NCBI GenBank assembly: GCA_021186555.1
Contig: JAJKFL010000026.1
Location: forward strand, 3,735,709-3,799,708
Source of the DNA: Reticulitermes speratus
Lineage: Eukaryota; Arthropoda; Insecta; Blattodea; Rhinotermitidae
DNA length: 64,000 nucleotides
Reading direction: 5' to 3'
In this document: one piece after another, positions 1 through 10,653 of the stretch
Layout: each line of letters starts with the position of its first letter
How positions within the stretch are numbered: the stretch's first letter is position 1
Made by a program: the position numbers and the translations under genes
The notes under the pieces: model-generated
The model's input: only the letters and a program-made list of their open reading frames with translations
Databases searched by the model: none
What the model was told of the DNA's origin: nothing

Positions 1-1224
1 TGTACCTGGCCTGTCTGATTGATCAGACGGCTGTATTTGTACCTGAACTGTCTGGTTGATCAGACGGCTGTATTTGTACCTGGCCTGTCTGATTGATCAG
101 ACGGCTGTATTTGTACATGATCTGTCTGATTGATCAGACGGCTGTATTTGTACATGATCTGTCTGATTGATCAGACGGCTGTATTTGTACCAGGCCTGTC
201 TGATTGATCAGACGGCTGTATTTGTACCTGGCCTGTCTGATTGATCAGACGGCTGTATTTGTACCTGGCCTGTCTGATTGATCAGACGGCTGTATTTGTA
301 CCTGGCCTGTCTGATTGATCAGACGGCTGTATTTGTACCTGGCCTGTCTGATTGATCAGACTGCTGTATTTGTACCTGGCCTGTCTGATTGATCAGACGG
401 CTGTATTTGTACCTGGCCTGTCTGATTGATCAGACGGCTGTATTTGTACCTGGCCTGTCTGATTGATCAGACGGCTGTATTTGTACCTGGCCTGTCTGTT
501 TGATCAGACGGCTGTATTTGTACCTGGCCTGTCTGATTGATCAGACGGCTGTATTTGTACCTGGCCTGTCTGATTGATCAGACGGCTGTATTTGTACCTG
601 GCCTGTCTGATTGATCAGACGGCTGTATTTGTACCTGGCCTGTCTGATTGATCAGACGGCTGTATTTGTACCTGGCCTGTCTGATTGATCAGACTGCTGT
701 ATTTGTACCTGGCCTGTCTGATTGATCAGACGGCTGTATTTGTACCTGGCCTGTCTGATTGATCAGACGGCTGTATTTGTACCTGGCCTGTCTGATTGAT
801 CAGACGGCTGTATTTGTACCTGGCCTGTCTGTTTGATCAGACGGCTGTATTTGTACCTGGCCTGTCTGATTGATCAGACGGCTGTATTTGTACCTGGCCT
901 GTCTGATTGATCAGACTGCTGTATTTGTACCTGGCCTGTCTGATTGATCAGACGGCTGTATTTGTACCTGGCCTGTCTGATTGATCAGACGGCTGTATTT
1001 GTACCTGGCCTGTCTGATTGATCAGACGGCTGTATTTGTACCTGGCCTGTCTGTTTGATCAGACGGCTGTATTTGTACCTGGCCTGTCTGATTGATCAGA
1101 CGGCTGTATTTGTACCTGGCCTGTATGATTGATCAGACGGCTGTATTTGTACCTGGCCTGTCTGATTGATCAGACGGCTGTATTTGTACCTGGCCTGTCT
1201 GATTGATCAGCCGGCTGTATTTGT
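1..1224. repeat. 37-bp satellite array with internal hairpin, 33 units
   Basis: Tandem array of an exact 37-bp period; the TGTACC start recurs at 1, 38, 75 and so on, still in phase at 1222, so 33 units with no net indels. Each unit holds a 7-bp inverted repeat, GTCTGAT-TG-ATCAGAC, able to form a short hairpin. Most differences are point changes (CAGACGG to CAGACTG; CTGATTG to CTGTTTG). The array runs off the left edge, so its full length is unknown. Open frames through it are incidental. Confidence 0.97.
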
Positions 1225-1455
1225 TGTGCATTAGCTGTCGCTATTGCCTCCTGAATGTTCATATTTGTGGCCTGAACAGTGAAGGAGGAAAAGGAGGAGG
1301 AAGGGGAGAATAGAAGAAGAGTGAAACCAGGAGAAGTGAGACGGGAAAGAATGAAACGCAGGAAAATTAGGAAGTGGAGAAGGAAATGGAGAATGGAAAG
1401 AGGGAGGGATAAGAGAATAAAGTTATTCATTCCTGCACGGTTCTGTAGACGGTGT
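1225..1455. other. purine-rich spacer
   Basis: Unique sequence after the satellite. About 1279-1430 is strongly purine-biased on the + strand (runs of GGAGGAAAAGG type), which explains the open frames here. No gene, RNA or element recognised. Confidence 0.6.
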
Positions 1456-1690
1456 AAAGGTAAAGGTCAGTTTGTCCTTGTCCATGCCATGAAGACATGT
1501 AGGGGAAGTATAGGTATAGCTCCACGCATTCGTAACCTGGGCACTAGATGGAGGTGAGTGGTCATCGCCACGCCCCGAGAAAGAACCCCGATACCAGTTG
1601 AATAGGCGACTGGTCGAGTCTTTTGCCTCTGCCGGTATTGGAACCCCGTGCCGTCGAGTGTGTAGCTGGTGTTTGTACCGACTGCGTTAT
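1456..1690 (-). mobile_element. SINE1, old tRNA-derived SINE copy
   Basis: Reverse-strand copy of the SINE seen nearly whole at 37662-37949. Recognisable parts in + reading are the TAAAGGTAAAGG tail at 1454-1466, the 'CCATGCCATGAAG' segment, 'TATAGCTCCACGC', 'GGTGAGTGGTCATCGCCACGCCCC' body blocks, and a decayed head ending near 1690. It is far more diverged than the 37- and 43-kb copies and has no clear target-site duplication. Confidence 0.75.
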
Positions 1691-1695
1691 ATCGC

Positions 1696-2710
1696 ATTTA
1701 TAGCCACTCAGTGTTTGGACTTTGTCCGTTGTCCATTGCTTCAATAATGCAAAACAAAACTGAACACGACGTTTCGGGAACTGAGTCTGTTTCCGCCCAC
1801 AGGTAAAAAGGTGGCGACGGCACCTACTGAGCTGGGAGTATGAAAAATTTAAGTTTTTGTGTCATAATTCGATATAGTAACAGTATTAGCGTAAAGCATG
1901 GCGTCGTATTGCGCTCCGTCGGATGGACGGTGTTAGTCAGCAGATTTCGAGAAAGATATGAAATTGAGAACATCATGCGAATTTTGCAAACTGACGGCAT
2001 TACTCCAGTTCCGTGTCGAAACGTCTGTATTGGTGGGAGCTCAGGCGACCCCCGTCTGAGAGTGTGCGGTGCCCAGTATAGGCCTGCTGTTTGGTGCCGC
2101 TTTTGTGTCTGAGGATGGGAGAAACGTCGTGTGTGCCAAACCCTTTCTGTTTCACTAATTAATTTTGTGCTTTTAGAATTAACACCCCCACGGAGTTACA
2201 TTCCCAGTGCCTCCATTACAGACGTATGCACCACGCCATTCATCGTGCCATATTGTACACGACCACATACTCACGTTTGCCGACGATCTAGCCGGTATGC
2301 CGCCAACAATCCACAATAGTATTTCAGTTTCGCTTAATTAGTGGAGGCCCTGTCCGCGCGTGTTCTGTGTCAGACTGCGCGTGGTTGGGGCCCTCAGACT
2401 GACTGTTACATTGGGCCCTGAAACACGTGAAACCGGCCTTGACATCAGGTTTGGTCCAATGATGGTGTTTGTTCTTTCCTGCTTCATTACTTTCTATGTT
2501 CTGTTCCTTCCTTACTTGTTTCTTTTGTATTTTTCTTCGTTCTGTTTGTCCACCCACTCATCTTCTCGTCTGTCCACCCACCCATCTATCTGTATGTCCT
2601 ATATCACTGGCTGATACACCTGTTCTCTGATATTTCACTGCTTCGTTAACATCCTCGGCTGTATCAACTGATCTGCATACTTTCAACATTCATTGGCAGT
2701 AATTCCTGTC
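1696..2710. other. unassigned intergenic sequence
   Basis: About 1 kb with no recognised element. It includes a weak GACGTTTCGGG motif at 1769 (reverse of the hammerhead 3' half) and a pyrimidine-rich low-complexity stretch at 2540-2600. Several short open frames are present but show no family resemblance. Confidence 0.5.
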
Positions 2711-3015
2711 ATTCATTCATTCATTCATTCATTCATTCTGTAGTCTGCCTTACGACAGGTCCGTAGCCTCTTCACTCTGCAGTCTGTCTTACGACAGGTC
2801 CGTAGCCTCTTCACTCTGCAGTCTGTCTTACGACAGGTCCGTAGCCTCTTCCAAAGCGAGTTCTCCACAGGGTGCGATCTAGTGCTTCCTCTCTCAATTT
2901 CCAGTATCTTCTCTTTTCCTTAAGGTCATCCAGTAGCTGCTTACGTCTTCTCACTCGTCTTACCGTCATTTCTATCCTTCCTTCTAACTTTCCTTCAATC
3001 ACGTGTTTCAGAAGT
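2710..3015 (-). mobile_element. LINE-A 3' tail with (ATTC)n and triplicated end
   Basis: C-terminal end of a non-LTR retrotransposon reverse transcriptase on the minus strand, with residues such as GKLEGRIEMT, LLDDLKEKRRYWK and GYGPVVRQTAE. It matches the better copies at 14.5, 40.3 and 48 kb. The last 39 bp of the coding end is present about three times in tandem (2742-2850). The element ends in a (TGAA)n tail, seen as (ATTC)n at 2711-2738, as expected for a target-primed LINE 3' end. It is a short 5'-truncated fossil. Confidence 0.85.
2742..2857 (-). repeat. 39-bp tandem triplication at LINE-A 3' end
   Basis: Period of 39 bp: the AGTCTG start is at 2742, 2781 and 2820. The unit corresponds to the last 39 bp of LINE-A (…CTACGGACCTGTCGTAAG…GCAGAGTG), so the repeat arose from the retrotransposon end itself. 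Confidence 0.9.
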
Positions 3016-3411
3016 CAGTTCCTACGCCAGCTGTGACCAATCCTGTATATTGACGCTAATGTTATTTACGTTTGAATTTCTCGGTGAAATAACATCTCGC
3101 TCAAAAAGCCATTTGTGGTCCATGAATGACCATGTTATGTCCAGTTGAACGACAGTTTATGGTTTGTTCCTGTTTGTTTGTTAACTGGTAATTTTCCTTC
3201 TCCAAAAGTAAGTAATTTTTGTGCGAATTGCCCAGTGGACATTGTCTCCATTCAAATGCACCCTCATGTTGGTTGTGAAGTTTCTTTTGTTGTGTAAAGG
3301 CTAAATCACTGTAGTGACGACAGAGCCCTCGACGTTGGCGAGTCATTAACAGGCCCTTTACCATCTCCGGCACTCTTGCGGGAAATGCGTGTACAACCAA
3401 GCAGAGATGAA
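3015..3411. other. unassigned intergenic sequence
   Basis: No element recognised. The block around 3370-3410 (CACTCTTGCGGGAAAT followed by ACAACCAAGC) recurs in diverged form near 4483-4520, so a low-copy dispersed repeat is present. Confidence 0.45.
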
Positions 3412-3519
3412 TATTAATTTATCACGTTGGCCATATCTGATATAGCTTCCACTAATAGGATGACGTATTAATTTATCACGTTGGCCATATCTGATATAGC
3501 TTCCACTAATAGGATGACG
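3412..3519. repeat. 54-bp tandem duplication
   Basis: Two identical 54-bp units start at 3412 and 3466 (TATTAATTTATCACGTTGGC…). Identity suggests a recent duplication. Confidence 0.93.
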
Positions 3520-4685
3520 GGTGAATGCCGAAACGAAAATGATTTGGAACGGAGTAGTCGTTGCCTAATTTGATTACCTGGGAGGGCCTAAGGAGAAGCA
3601 TGATAACCCTAATTCAGTGTGATCGGTTTCCCGGCCTATATTCGAAAGCGAAACCTCCCGCATGTAAGTCACAAGTGTGACTTCTTGAGCCAGCTGTCTT
3701 GATTATCTATCCGTCTGTCTTGACAGATTAGGCGCGGACTACCCTGGGATTTAACCAGGTCCTCTGCGGTAAGAAGTTCACGTACGTATTGGAGTTTTAT
3801 TTACAGGGACTGTGCAAGTCGAGACGTAGCCACGTGTGCACAGTGAACAGGAGTTTGAGCCTCTTCAGCAGCATTCGCGTTGTTGTCTGTTCGACGGCTG
3901 CTTTTTATCGAACGTTGGAAGCTTATGAAGTGTTGACAGCACGGACATGATACGATGGGCCGTAGCGGAGTGCAGCAGCAGGATGTTGCTTGATTGTGAC
4001 TCAAACGAGTCTTCCTGTACTGCCGGGTCAGGTTCGCATGTAAAATGGGCGAGGACTAACAGACAGTGGTCATGGCGGGCCACATCTTCTTTGAACTTCT
4101 GCTCTATTCACAGAGTCTAGCGGGAATATAGCCGCATAACTCCGTTTATGTGACTGATGAAGTGAGTCACACCTTCATTGCTCTTGTAGCCATGATTATC
4201 GGGTTGTATGTTCTCTGTGAGTTACAGGCTGAGGTTGAAGAAATAGTTGAGCATCGGCTATGTAATACAACATAGCATGACCAGATGGCAGCACTGCGAT
4301 ATATGATGTTAACGCGTGGGTTGGTGTAAGAATAAAGAAACGACCGATGAAGGAGGCCGTGGAGTACCGCGTGCATAATTATGGCCGTCTGTCATATGAG
4401 GTCACGTGGCTTGTACATTAATAATTGTGTAGCTTAATTATCTGTTTATGCTAAGTAACAGGCGGTGTATACTATCTTCCACACTCTTGCGGGAAATACA
4501 TGAACAAGCAAGCGATGAACGAACCAATGTAATGTTTGTAGAGATTAAGAATGTTGGTGACGAGGTAAAGACAGCCGTTCAAGCTACGTGATAATTGGTT
4601 TTTTATTAGACACTGTTAGTGTTTTTTGTCCGCTGACGTCATCTCTGTCGCCTGCAGAGCTGATCCGTATTAATCCAATGCGCGA
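3520..4685. other. unassigned intergenic sequence
   Basis: More than 1 kb in which I see no gene or named element. The 4483-4520 block repeats one near 3370. Open frames here are short and without recognisable motifs. Confidence 0.45.
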
Positions 4686-4955
4686 TGAGGTAAAGGTAAA
4701 GCTCACATTCATGCCATCAAGAGGTGTGGAGGTATGGACGTACAGCTTCCCTTATTCTTAACCCCTTCATTAAAAGTACTTGAGTGGTTAGCTTCACTCT
4801 TCGACCGCTTTACCTCCGACAGAGGAGTCTCCCTGTGCCTATTTAACAGGAGGGATGGATGGGACACAGAGCCGGTCTGGACGTTTTGGAGAAGACAGGA
4901 ATTATCCTGCTCCGCACCAGGAATCGAAAACGGCCTTCTTTGGCCTAGTCACTGG
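4686..4955 (-). mobile_element. SINE1, degenerate copy
   Basis: It begins with the diagnostic AGGTAAAGGTAAAGC tail and keeps blocks in SINE1 order: 'CATGCCATCAAG', 'CGACCGCTTTACC', 'GCCGGTCTGGACGTTTTGG' and a decayed box-B region near 4920. Minus-strand orientation; heavily diverged. Confidence 0.7.
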
Positions 4956-5222
4956 CGACTCCGATTCATGATAAGGCGTCGTTAATGAAGGCAACAGCAC
5001 GTCCTGCGTCTGTAGAGACACGAAAGTAACCGCTTTAAGTTGTGTGTGAGATTAGACAGTGCCGCTGTTTTTGTTGCTTTGTGTATAACGCTGCACTACT
5101 TTAGGCTTAAAAATTTGAATTTTTTTTGTGGTGAAGGTCCCCGCAGCAGATGCTACGGACACACCGCAGCCTTGAGGCTTATTGTGCGACCGTGTGATGA
5201 AGATGATTAGTTTTTTTCGTTT

Positions 5223-6045
5223 TTACGAGTAATGGAGCACCGGTGGAATGAAATTGACACGGGAAAACTGAAGTACTCGGGGGAAAACCTGTCCCAGTGC
5301 CACTTTGTCCACCACAAATCCCACACGGACTGACCCGGTATCGAACCCGGGCCTCGGCGGTGAGAGGCCGGCAACTAACCGCCTGAGGCATAAAGCCGAA
5401 GTACTCGGGGAAAAACCTGTCCCAGTGTCACTTTGTCCACCACAAATCCCACATGGACTGACCCGGTATTGAACCCGGGCCTCGGCGGTGAGAGGCCGGC
5501 AACTAACCGCCTGAGGCATGAAGCCGAAGTACTCGGGGAAAAACCTGTCCCAGTGCCACTTTGTCCACCACAAATCCCACACGGACTGACCCGGTGTTGA
5601 ACCCGGGCCTCGGCGGTGAGAGGCCGGCAACTAACCGCCTGAGGCATAAAGCCGAAGTACTCGGGGAAAAACCTGTCCCAGTGTCACTTTGTCCACCACA
5701 AATCCCACATGGACTAACCCGGTATCGAACCCGGGCCTCCGCGGTGAGAGGCCGGCGACTAACCGCCTGAGCCATAAAGCCGAAGTACTCGGGGAAAAAC
5801 CTGTCCCAGTGTCACTCTGTCCACCACAAATCCCACATGGACTGACCCGGTATCGAACCCGGGCCTCCGCGGTGAGAGGCCGGCGACTAACCGCCTGAGC
5901 CATAAAGCCGAAGTACTCGGGGAAAAACCTGTCCCAGTGTCACTCTGTCCACCACAAATCCCACACGGACTGACCCGGTATCGAACCCGGGTCTCCGCGG
6001 TGAGAGGCCGTCGACTAACCGCCTGAGCCATGGCACGGCCTTTTA
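5223..6045 (-). repeat. 128-bp array built from SINE2 tRNA-like head, 6 units
   Basis: AAGCCGAAGTAC recurs at 5393, 5521, 5649, 5777 and 5905, an exact 128-bp period. On the minus strand each unit reads as a tRNA-like head: box-A-like TGGCTCAGGCGGTTAGTCG, then a box B GGTTCGATACC, then the SINE2 body up to TTCCCCGAGTACTTCGG. The left edge (5223-5290) is SINE2 body; the right edge (about 6033) is the SINE 5' end. This is a SINE whose head was amplified in tandem, giving six adjacent potential Pol III type-2 promoters. Confidence 0.9.
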
Positions 6046-6729
6046 AACACTTGTCATGCATTTGGAGGGTTTCTGCCCGTCTGGGGCCAACCCTGTGGCT
6101 GGGGACCTACGAATGTGAAACACGTTCTAAGTAACTGCCTGTAGTTTTGCTGGTTAAGCAACGTGGAATTTGCGGTCAGTACGGTGTGCTGCTGATAGTT
6201 GTGATTAGGCAGTGCGAATGTTCTTGTGGCTAGACCAATTTAGACTCGGGCAATATTGATTGTCACTGCTGCAGTATTCAGGTTTCACAAGAATAGAACT
6301 CGGGCAGGTTTAGTGAAAATCCTCTGGGATGCCTGATTGCTTTTATGTGGATAGATAATTTCGCGAAAGAATCGGCCTAATCACCCATTGATAACGTGCG
6401 TGCATACACAGGGATGGGGAAGGGGGCCTGATGTCGTAATTGAAAGGCTCCACAATGTGCAGAGAGGTAATATACATACATACATATGTGACTGCTACGT
6501 CGTGCAGTCGACATTACCCGGTAATAGGCGGTAATTCGTTGTTGGTTCCTCTTTCCGCCCTTCGCTTCTTCTTTATTCATTTTGTTACTTTCGTTCTAAG
6601 CCTCTTTTTTACTTTCTTAAAAGAAAAGTATTTTTCTGATAAATGTTTGAGCTGTTTGTGACGTCAGCAGCCCTTCATATGTAAAGTCCAGGGACCAGAT
6701 GATAATAATAATAATAATAACAGTAACAG
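6046..6729. other. unassigned intergenic sequence
   Basis: No element recognised apart from a short ATAC microsatellite near 6472-6486 and a (ATA)n run at 6701-6720 just before the next SINE. Confidence 0.5.
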
Positions 6730-6738
6730 TAATAGTAA

Positions 6739-6996
6739 CGTAAAGGTAAAGTTTGCCCTAGAACAGGCCACGAAGGCCCAGAGGGGGGAGTAGAGGTATA
6801 GCTCTACTCTTTCTTTGACCTCGGCGCTATATGAGGGTGGGTGGTCAACTCCACGCCCCGGCCGCTTTACCCACCGGGAAAAAGACCCGGTACCCATTGT
6901 ATAGGTGGCTGGTTCCAGGGCCGGTCTTGACGGCTGCGGAAAATCTCGCCCCCACCGGGAGTCGATCCCCGGACCGTCCAGCTCGTAGCGAGTCGC
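6739..6996 (-). mobile_element. SINE1, well preserved, 5' head partly missing
   Basis: Minus-strand SINE1 with (GTAAAG)2 tail at 6739-6750, body blocks CCACGCCCCGGCCGC and GACCCGGTACCCATTG, and box B (reverse CGATCCCCGG) near 6962. The first bases of the tRNA head, including box A, are absent. TAATAGTAA at 6730-6738 and 6998-7006 could be the target-site duplication, but the area is rich in this simple sequence. Confidence 0.9.
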
Positions 6997-7006
6997 TTAA
7001 TAGTAA

Positions 7007-7930
7007 TAATACATGTTTTAGGTTTGCACGGCGGTGAATGTGTTTTTTAGGCTATTATGCTGGTAGTCTGATATAAATTTGGCAACGTTTTGGCGGAACC
7101 TGCTGCTTGTGTCTTCAGAATACCCTGGAGATGGAAGAATTAAGGTCCCCCGAAAGGTTGCTAAATTTATTTTCCGAAATATATGACGTCACTTCCCAGA
7201 TGACAGTAATCTTCAATAAATACGGTTTATATTAGTGTCGTTAGTGTCTTGTTTGTGTTTAATTTCCGTTTCCGATCGTAACGCTGAAGGAGGCGAAGGT
7301 CCGCATTGGACTGTAGTGGCACCGAAGAAGAAGAAGAAGGTAACGCTGTCTGTTTACTGGACACGATGTTGCCTTTTTTCTTAGGGTGGGCCGTTACATT
7401 CTCGAGAATGGATAAACATTCCGTTTAATTCAGGCTCCGTTTTAGACGGTTTTTACTGTAGGCTGTTTCGTTCTATCGAACCTGGTGCCAATCCACATCG
7501 GCTTCCTCGCCGCTCTGATCCTCCTCACCGTAACTGACCCATCTCATCGCTACAGATAGCCTTTCGCGCCGTCAGTTTTCCCGCCCGCTGTACTTCCATA
7601 ATCCGCAACGTTTCCATATTGTCTCATTTCGAAAGGTGTTCCTGTTGGCCTTAAGTTTATGCCGTTCCCACCATGTCATGTGTTTTCACGTTCTGCTTTC
7701 ATTTATCTTGTTTTGAAAGACAGCCCGTCGCCCAGTTCGATGCTTTACTGGTCCGTGCCACCGGTACGTAAATGTCCAGGCTACTGATCTACTCCCAGGG
7801 GAAGCGCCTCAGTTCCCGCTGCACTGAGCTCTTTCCTATGCACCGTTATCGAATGTATAACGCTTACAAGCGCTGTGTAGCAAGTGTTATATCAGTACAT
7901 AGTTGTAGAACAGTCTTCTAGAATGCTGAG
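7007..7930. other. unassigned intergenic sequence
   Basis: About 920 bp without a recognised gene or element; (AAG)5 at 7324-7338. Confidence 0.45.
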
Positions 7931-7939
7931 CCATGTCGA

Positions 7940-8015
7940 TTGGTAAATGTTACCGACGTTTCGAAAGATCGTGTTGCCTTCATCTTGTGCTTGATCCTGA
8001 AGATGGAGGCACTGC
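7940..8015 (-). ncRNA. decayed hammerhead-like remnant, GUC type
   Basis: On the minus strand the 3' half reads TTTCGAAACGTCGGTAACA, the conserved GAAA, palindromic ACGU helix III and GUC cleavage triplet of a minimal hammerhead. The 5' core is poor (AAGATGA in place of CUGANGA) and helix I cannot be drawn convincingly. Probably an old relic of the same repeat class as 21.4 and 39.1 kb. Confidence 0.3.
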
Positions 8016-8514
8016 ACTCCTTCTGTACTTTGCTTTTTTACCAGTCCACACGACGTAACGTCCAGATAGACTTCAACCTTCGTTATCTGTGTTGGTCGCT
8101 TTGAAAGAGCTAGTCGGAGAAGAGTAGGCCTGTCCGGACCCTCACTTGTCCGTCAGGTCCTCTCTGTTATGTTGATATTCATCTTAAAAGAACTTACCTT
8201 TCAGAGGAATGTTGATCCAAAGAGAGGTGTAATTATTTTACCGTCTCGCCCTAATGAAGGCCTTTTTTTACTGACAACATTAGTGCTTTCTGGTCAGCAC
8301 TTCGCCTGACGGCCCCTTTCTGATCCTGTAACAAATGACCACACGGCTCTGACAGTTCTGAGACAGTAATTCTCCTTGAAATTGCAAACGTCTTGTCCTG
8401 CGTGTGGAACACGGCTTTATTGTTCTGAATTACACCGTTCAGTCTAAGGTCGCTAGTATCATTCATTGCCTAGAGGGCGCTGTAAATTTCCAGGGTTTTT
8501 GTTTTCATATAGCC
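8016..8514. other. unassigned intergenic sequence
   Basis: About 500 bp with no recognised element or gene. Confidence 0.45.
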
Positions 8515-8515
8515 A

Positions 8516-9308
8516 CTTAACCTCATGAGTGTACGAGATATGCTGTTGTGTCGACCTGATTCTACAAGACTTGCTACTGTATCCTCGTGAATGTACAAGA
8601 ATTGCTGCTGTGCCCTCGTGAATGTACAAGAATTGTTATATCCTCGTGAATGTACAAGACTTGCTGCTGTATTCTCGTGAATGTACAAGAATTGTTATAT
8701 CCTCGTGAATGTACAAGACTTGCTGCTGTGTCCTCGTGAATGTACAAGAATTGCTGTGTCCTCGTGAATGTACAAGACTTAGTTATGTATCCTTGTGAAT
8801 TTACAAGACTTTCTGATGTATCCTCGTGAATGTACAAGACTTGCTGCTGTATCCTCGTGAATGTACAATACTTTCTGTGGTATCTTCGTGAATGTACAAG
8901 AGTTAGTTATGTATCCTTGTAAATTTACAAGACTTTCTGATGTATCCTCGTGAATGTACAAGAATTGTTATATCCTCGTGAATGTACAAGACTTGCTGCT
9001 GTATCCTCGTGAATGTACAATACTTTCTGTGATATCTTCGTGAATGTACAAGACTTAGTTATGTATCCTTGTAAATTTACAAGACTTTCTTATGTATCCT
9101 CGTGAATGTACAAGAATTGTTATATCCTCGTGAATGTACAAGACTTGCTGCTGTATCCTCGTGAATGTACAATACTTTCTGTGATATCTTCGTGAATGTA
9201 CAAGACTTAGTTATGTATCCTTATAAATTTACAAGACTTTCTGATGTATCCTCGTGAATGTACAAGAATTGTTATATCCTCGTGAATGTACAAGACTTGC
9301 TGCTGTAT
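8516..9308. repeat. ~30-bp satellite with 152-bp higher-order repeat
   Basis: Array of 26-31-bp units around TCCTCGTGAATGTACAAGA. In the right part, five variant units form a higher-order period: the unit followed by ATTGTTATA begins at 8945, 9097 and 9249, exactly 152 bp apart. Open frames on the minus strand give repeating YIHED/CTFTR peptides, a by-product of the repeat rather than a gene. Confidence 0.93.
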
Positions 9309-9544
9309 CCCGAATGCAAGTCTAGAGCGTTGTACAGACCCAGATGTGTTCAGTGTGCTCTGCTGTTGAACTGATCTGAGTTCGATCCTGTCTGTAGCAG
9401 TGTTGCATTTGATACATTTGTAGTTCCCCAGCCGGTGAAGACTCATATAGGGGTCTGCTGGGTTGACACCGTACTGTCTGGGCGGTTGTTGTCATTTTGT
9501 CGAAACTTGTTACCTCAACTCTCTTCTAGGTTTCTTGGTCTGCT

Positions 9545-9598
9545 TCACCCTGAAGATGGAGGCACTACCATCCTTCGAAACGTCAGGTAGTACTGAAT
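9545..9598 (+). ncRNA. hammerhead-like motif, GUC type, weak
   Basis: CTGAAGA at 9550-9556, then a purine-rich GGAGG and pyrimidine CCATCC that can form an imperfect helix II, then CGAAAC and GTC at 9582-9584 followed by AGGT, which can pair with ACC just before CTGAAGA. All core blocks are in the right order, but helices are short and imperfect. Confidence 0.35.
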
Positions 9599-9737
9599 GC
9601 GCGACACAGCGTCACCTCCCAGTTGCCTCCGTCTTCAGGGCGCTTTACATGTCCTAGTTTCACCCTCATTTGGTTGCCCCTTCGGCCGTATGAGCGCCCA
9701 GTATGCCCGAGGGTGTCACCTTCACCTGTGACGTCAC

Positions 9738-9830
9738 TCCGAGTTCCTTGGACCGACAAGTCCAAGGACGGCGACCGGTGGCCGTCCTTGGCCCGACTAG
9801 TCCAAGGACGGCGACCGGTCGCCAGTTGGT
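9738..9830. repeat. GTCCAAGGACGGCGACCGGT direct and inverted repeats
   Basis: The 20-bp motif occurs twice in direct orientation (about 9769 and 9801) with a partial inverted copy (GGCCGTCCTTGG) between, and a shorter TTCCTTGGACCGAC to its left. The segment could fold back on itself. It lies beside the SINE1 copy at 9899; role unknown. Confidence 0.75.
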
Positions 9831-9898
9831 AGATGGTAGACCAAAGCCGTCCAACCTCAGACATCTGGGGGACCACAGTGTCCACCCCTGGCCCCATC

Positions 9899-10160
9899 GA
9901 AAGTAAATTTGCCCCTGTACACGCCATGAAGGCACATAAGGAGGAATGTAGGTATAGCTCCACACATTCTGAACCTCGGTATTATATGGAGGTGAGTGGT
10001 CAGTCTCACGCCCCGGCCGCTTTACGACCGGGAAAGAAGCGCGGTACCCATTGAATAGGAGGCTGGGTGGCCTCCAGAGCCGGTGTGGACGTTTCGGAGA
10101 ATCTCTTTCCGCTGTCGGGGTTCGAACGTTGGATCGTGCAGTCCGTAGGCTAGTCCACCG
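9899..10160 (-). mobile_element. SINE1 copy
   Basis: Minus-strand SINE1: tail remnant AAAGTAAA, CACGCCATGAAGGCAC, TATAGCTCCACAC, CACGCCCCGGCCGC, GGTACCCATTG, CTGGACG-like block and a box-B remnant (GGGGTTCGAACG) near 10117. Head decayed towards 10160. Confidence 0.82.
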
Positions 10161-10194
10161 CTGTACACGTGCACCGCTGTACACGTGCACAACT
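10160..10194. repeat. 16-bp direct repeat (GCTGTACACGTGCACC)
   Basis: Two adjacent copies of GCTGTACACGTGCAC, each holding the palindrome GTGCAC/ACGTGC. Too short to classify. Confidence 0.7.
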
Positions 10195-10317
10195 GTTTGG
10201 AGTGTAGACACACGGACAAGAGCTTTATGTTAATTATATATATACCGTGCAGTTTTGATAATTAATTAATTGTATTTCAATCCAACAAATGCACTACACT
10301 TTCTTCCAGTGTTTTCT

Positions 10318-10364
10318 TGCCCCTATATATGTTTCGGCACACCTTGTGCCATCCTCAGGGGGTC
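10318..10364 (-). ncRNA. hammerhead ribozyme-like motif, AUA type
   Basis: Minus-strand reading: helix I CCCC, core CTGAGGA, an extra T, helix II GGCAC-AAGGT-GTGCC (5 perfect pairs), GAAA, C-ATAT, then ATA and GGGG closing helix I. Helix III is weaker than in the 11.0-kb copy because C15.2 faces A. It is followed by sequence similar to that beside the 10.65- and 11.0-kb motifs, so it is probably an end of the same element class. Confidence 0.55.
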
Positions 10365-10653
10365 GTCGACAGTTCACAACCTTCAATACACCCAACTGTT
10401 TTTCACTCACTGTCACAGTACATAATTACTGTAAGCCATCAGCACTAAATATGACGTGTCTTTATGTTCATAGTAATTAGTTTGTCTTTCTTAAGTATTT
10501 GTTAAAACAAATCATTAAATTTAGAACTGAGGACAGTTGTGTTATGAAATATTAACAGATGTTAAAATTGTTTATCATCTTTACCGTTCACTTTTTAACA
10601 ACCCACAAATTACACACCAACGCAATGCAGTATATTTCCACTTTTTATTCTTT

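Noticed and set aside
1-1224. CRISPR array
   Set aside because: Units are contiguous with no variable spacers, in a eukaryotic context. The same holds for the 28-, 42- and 50-bp arrays.
1279-1557. Arg/Lys/Glu-rich open frame as a nuclear protein
   Set aside because: Produced by a purine-rich low-complexity tract that then runs into a SINE1 copy.
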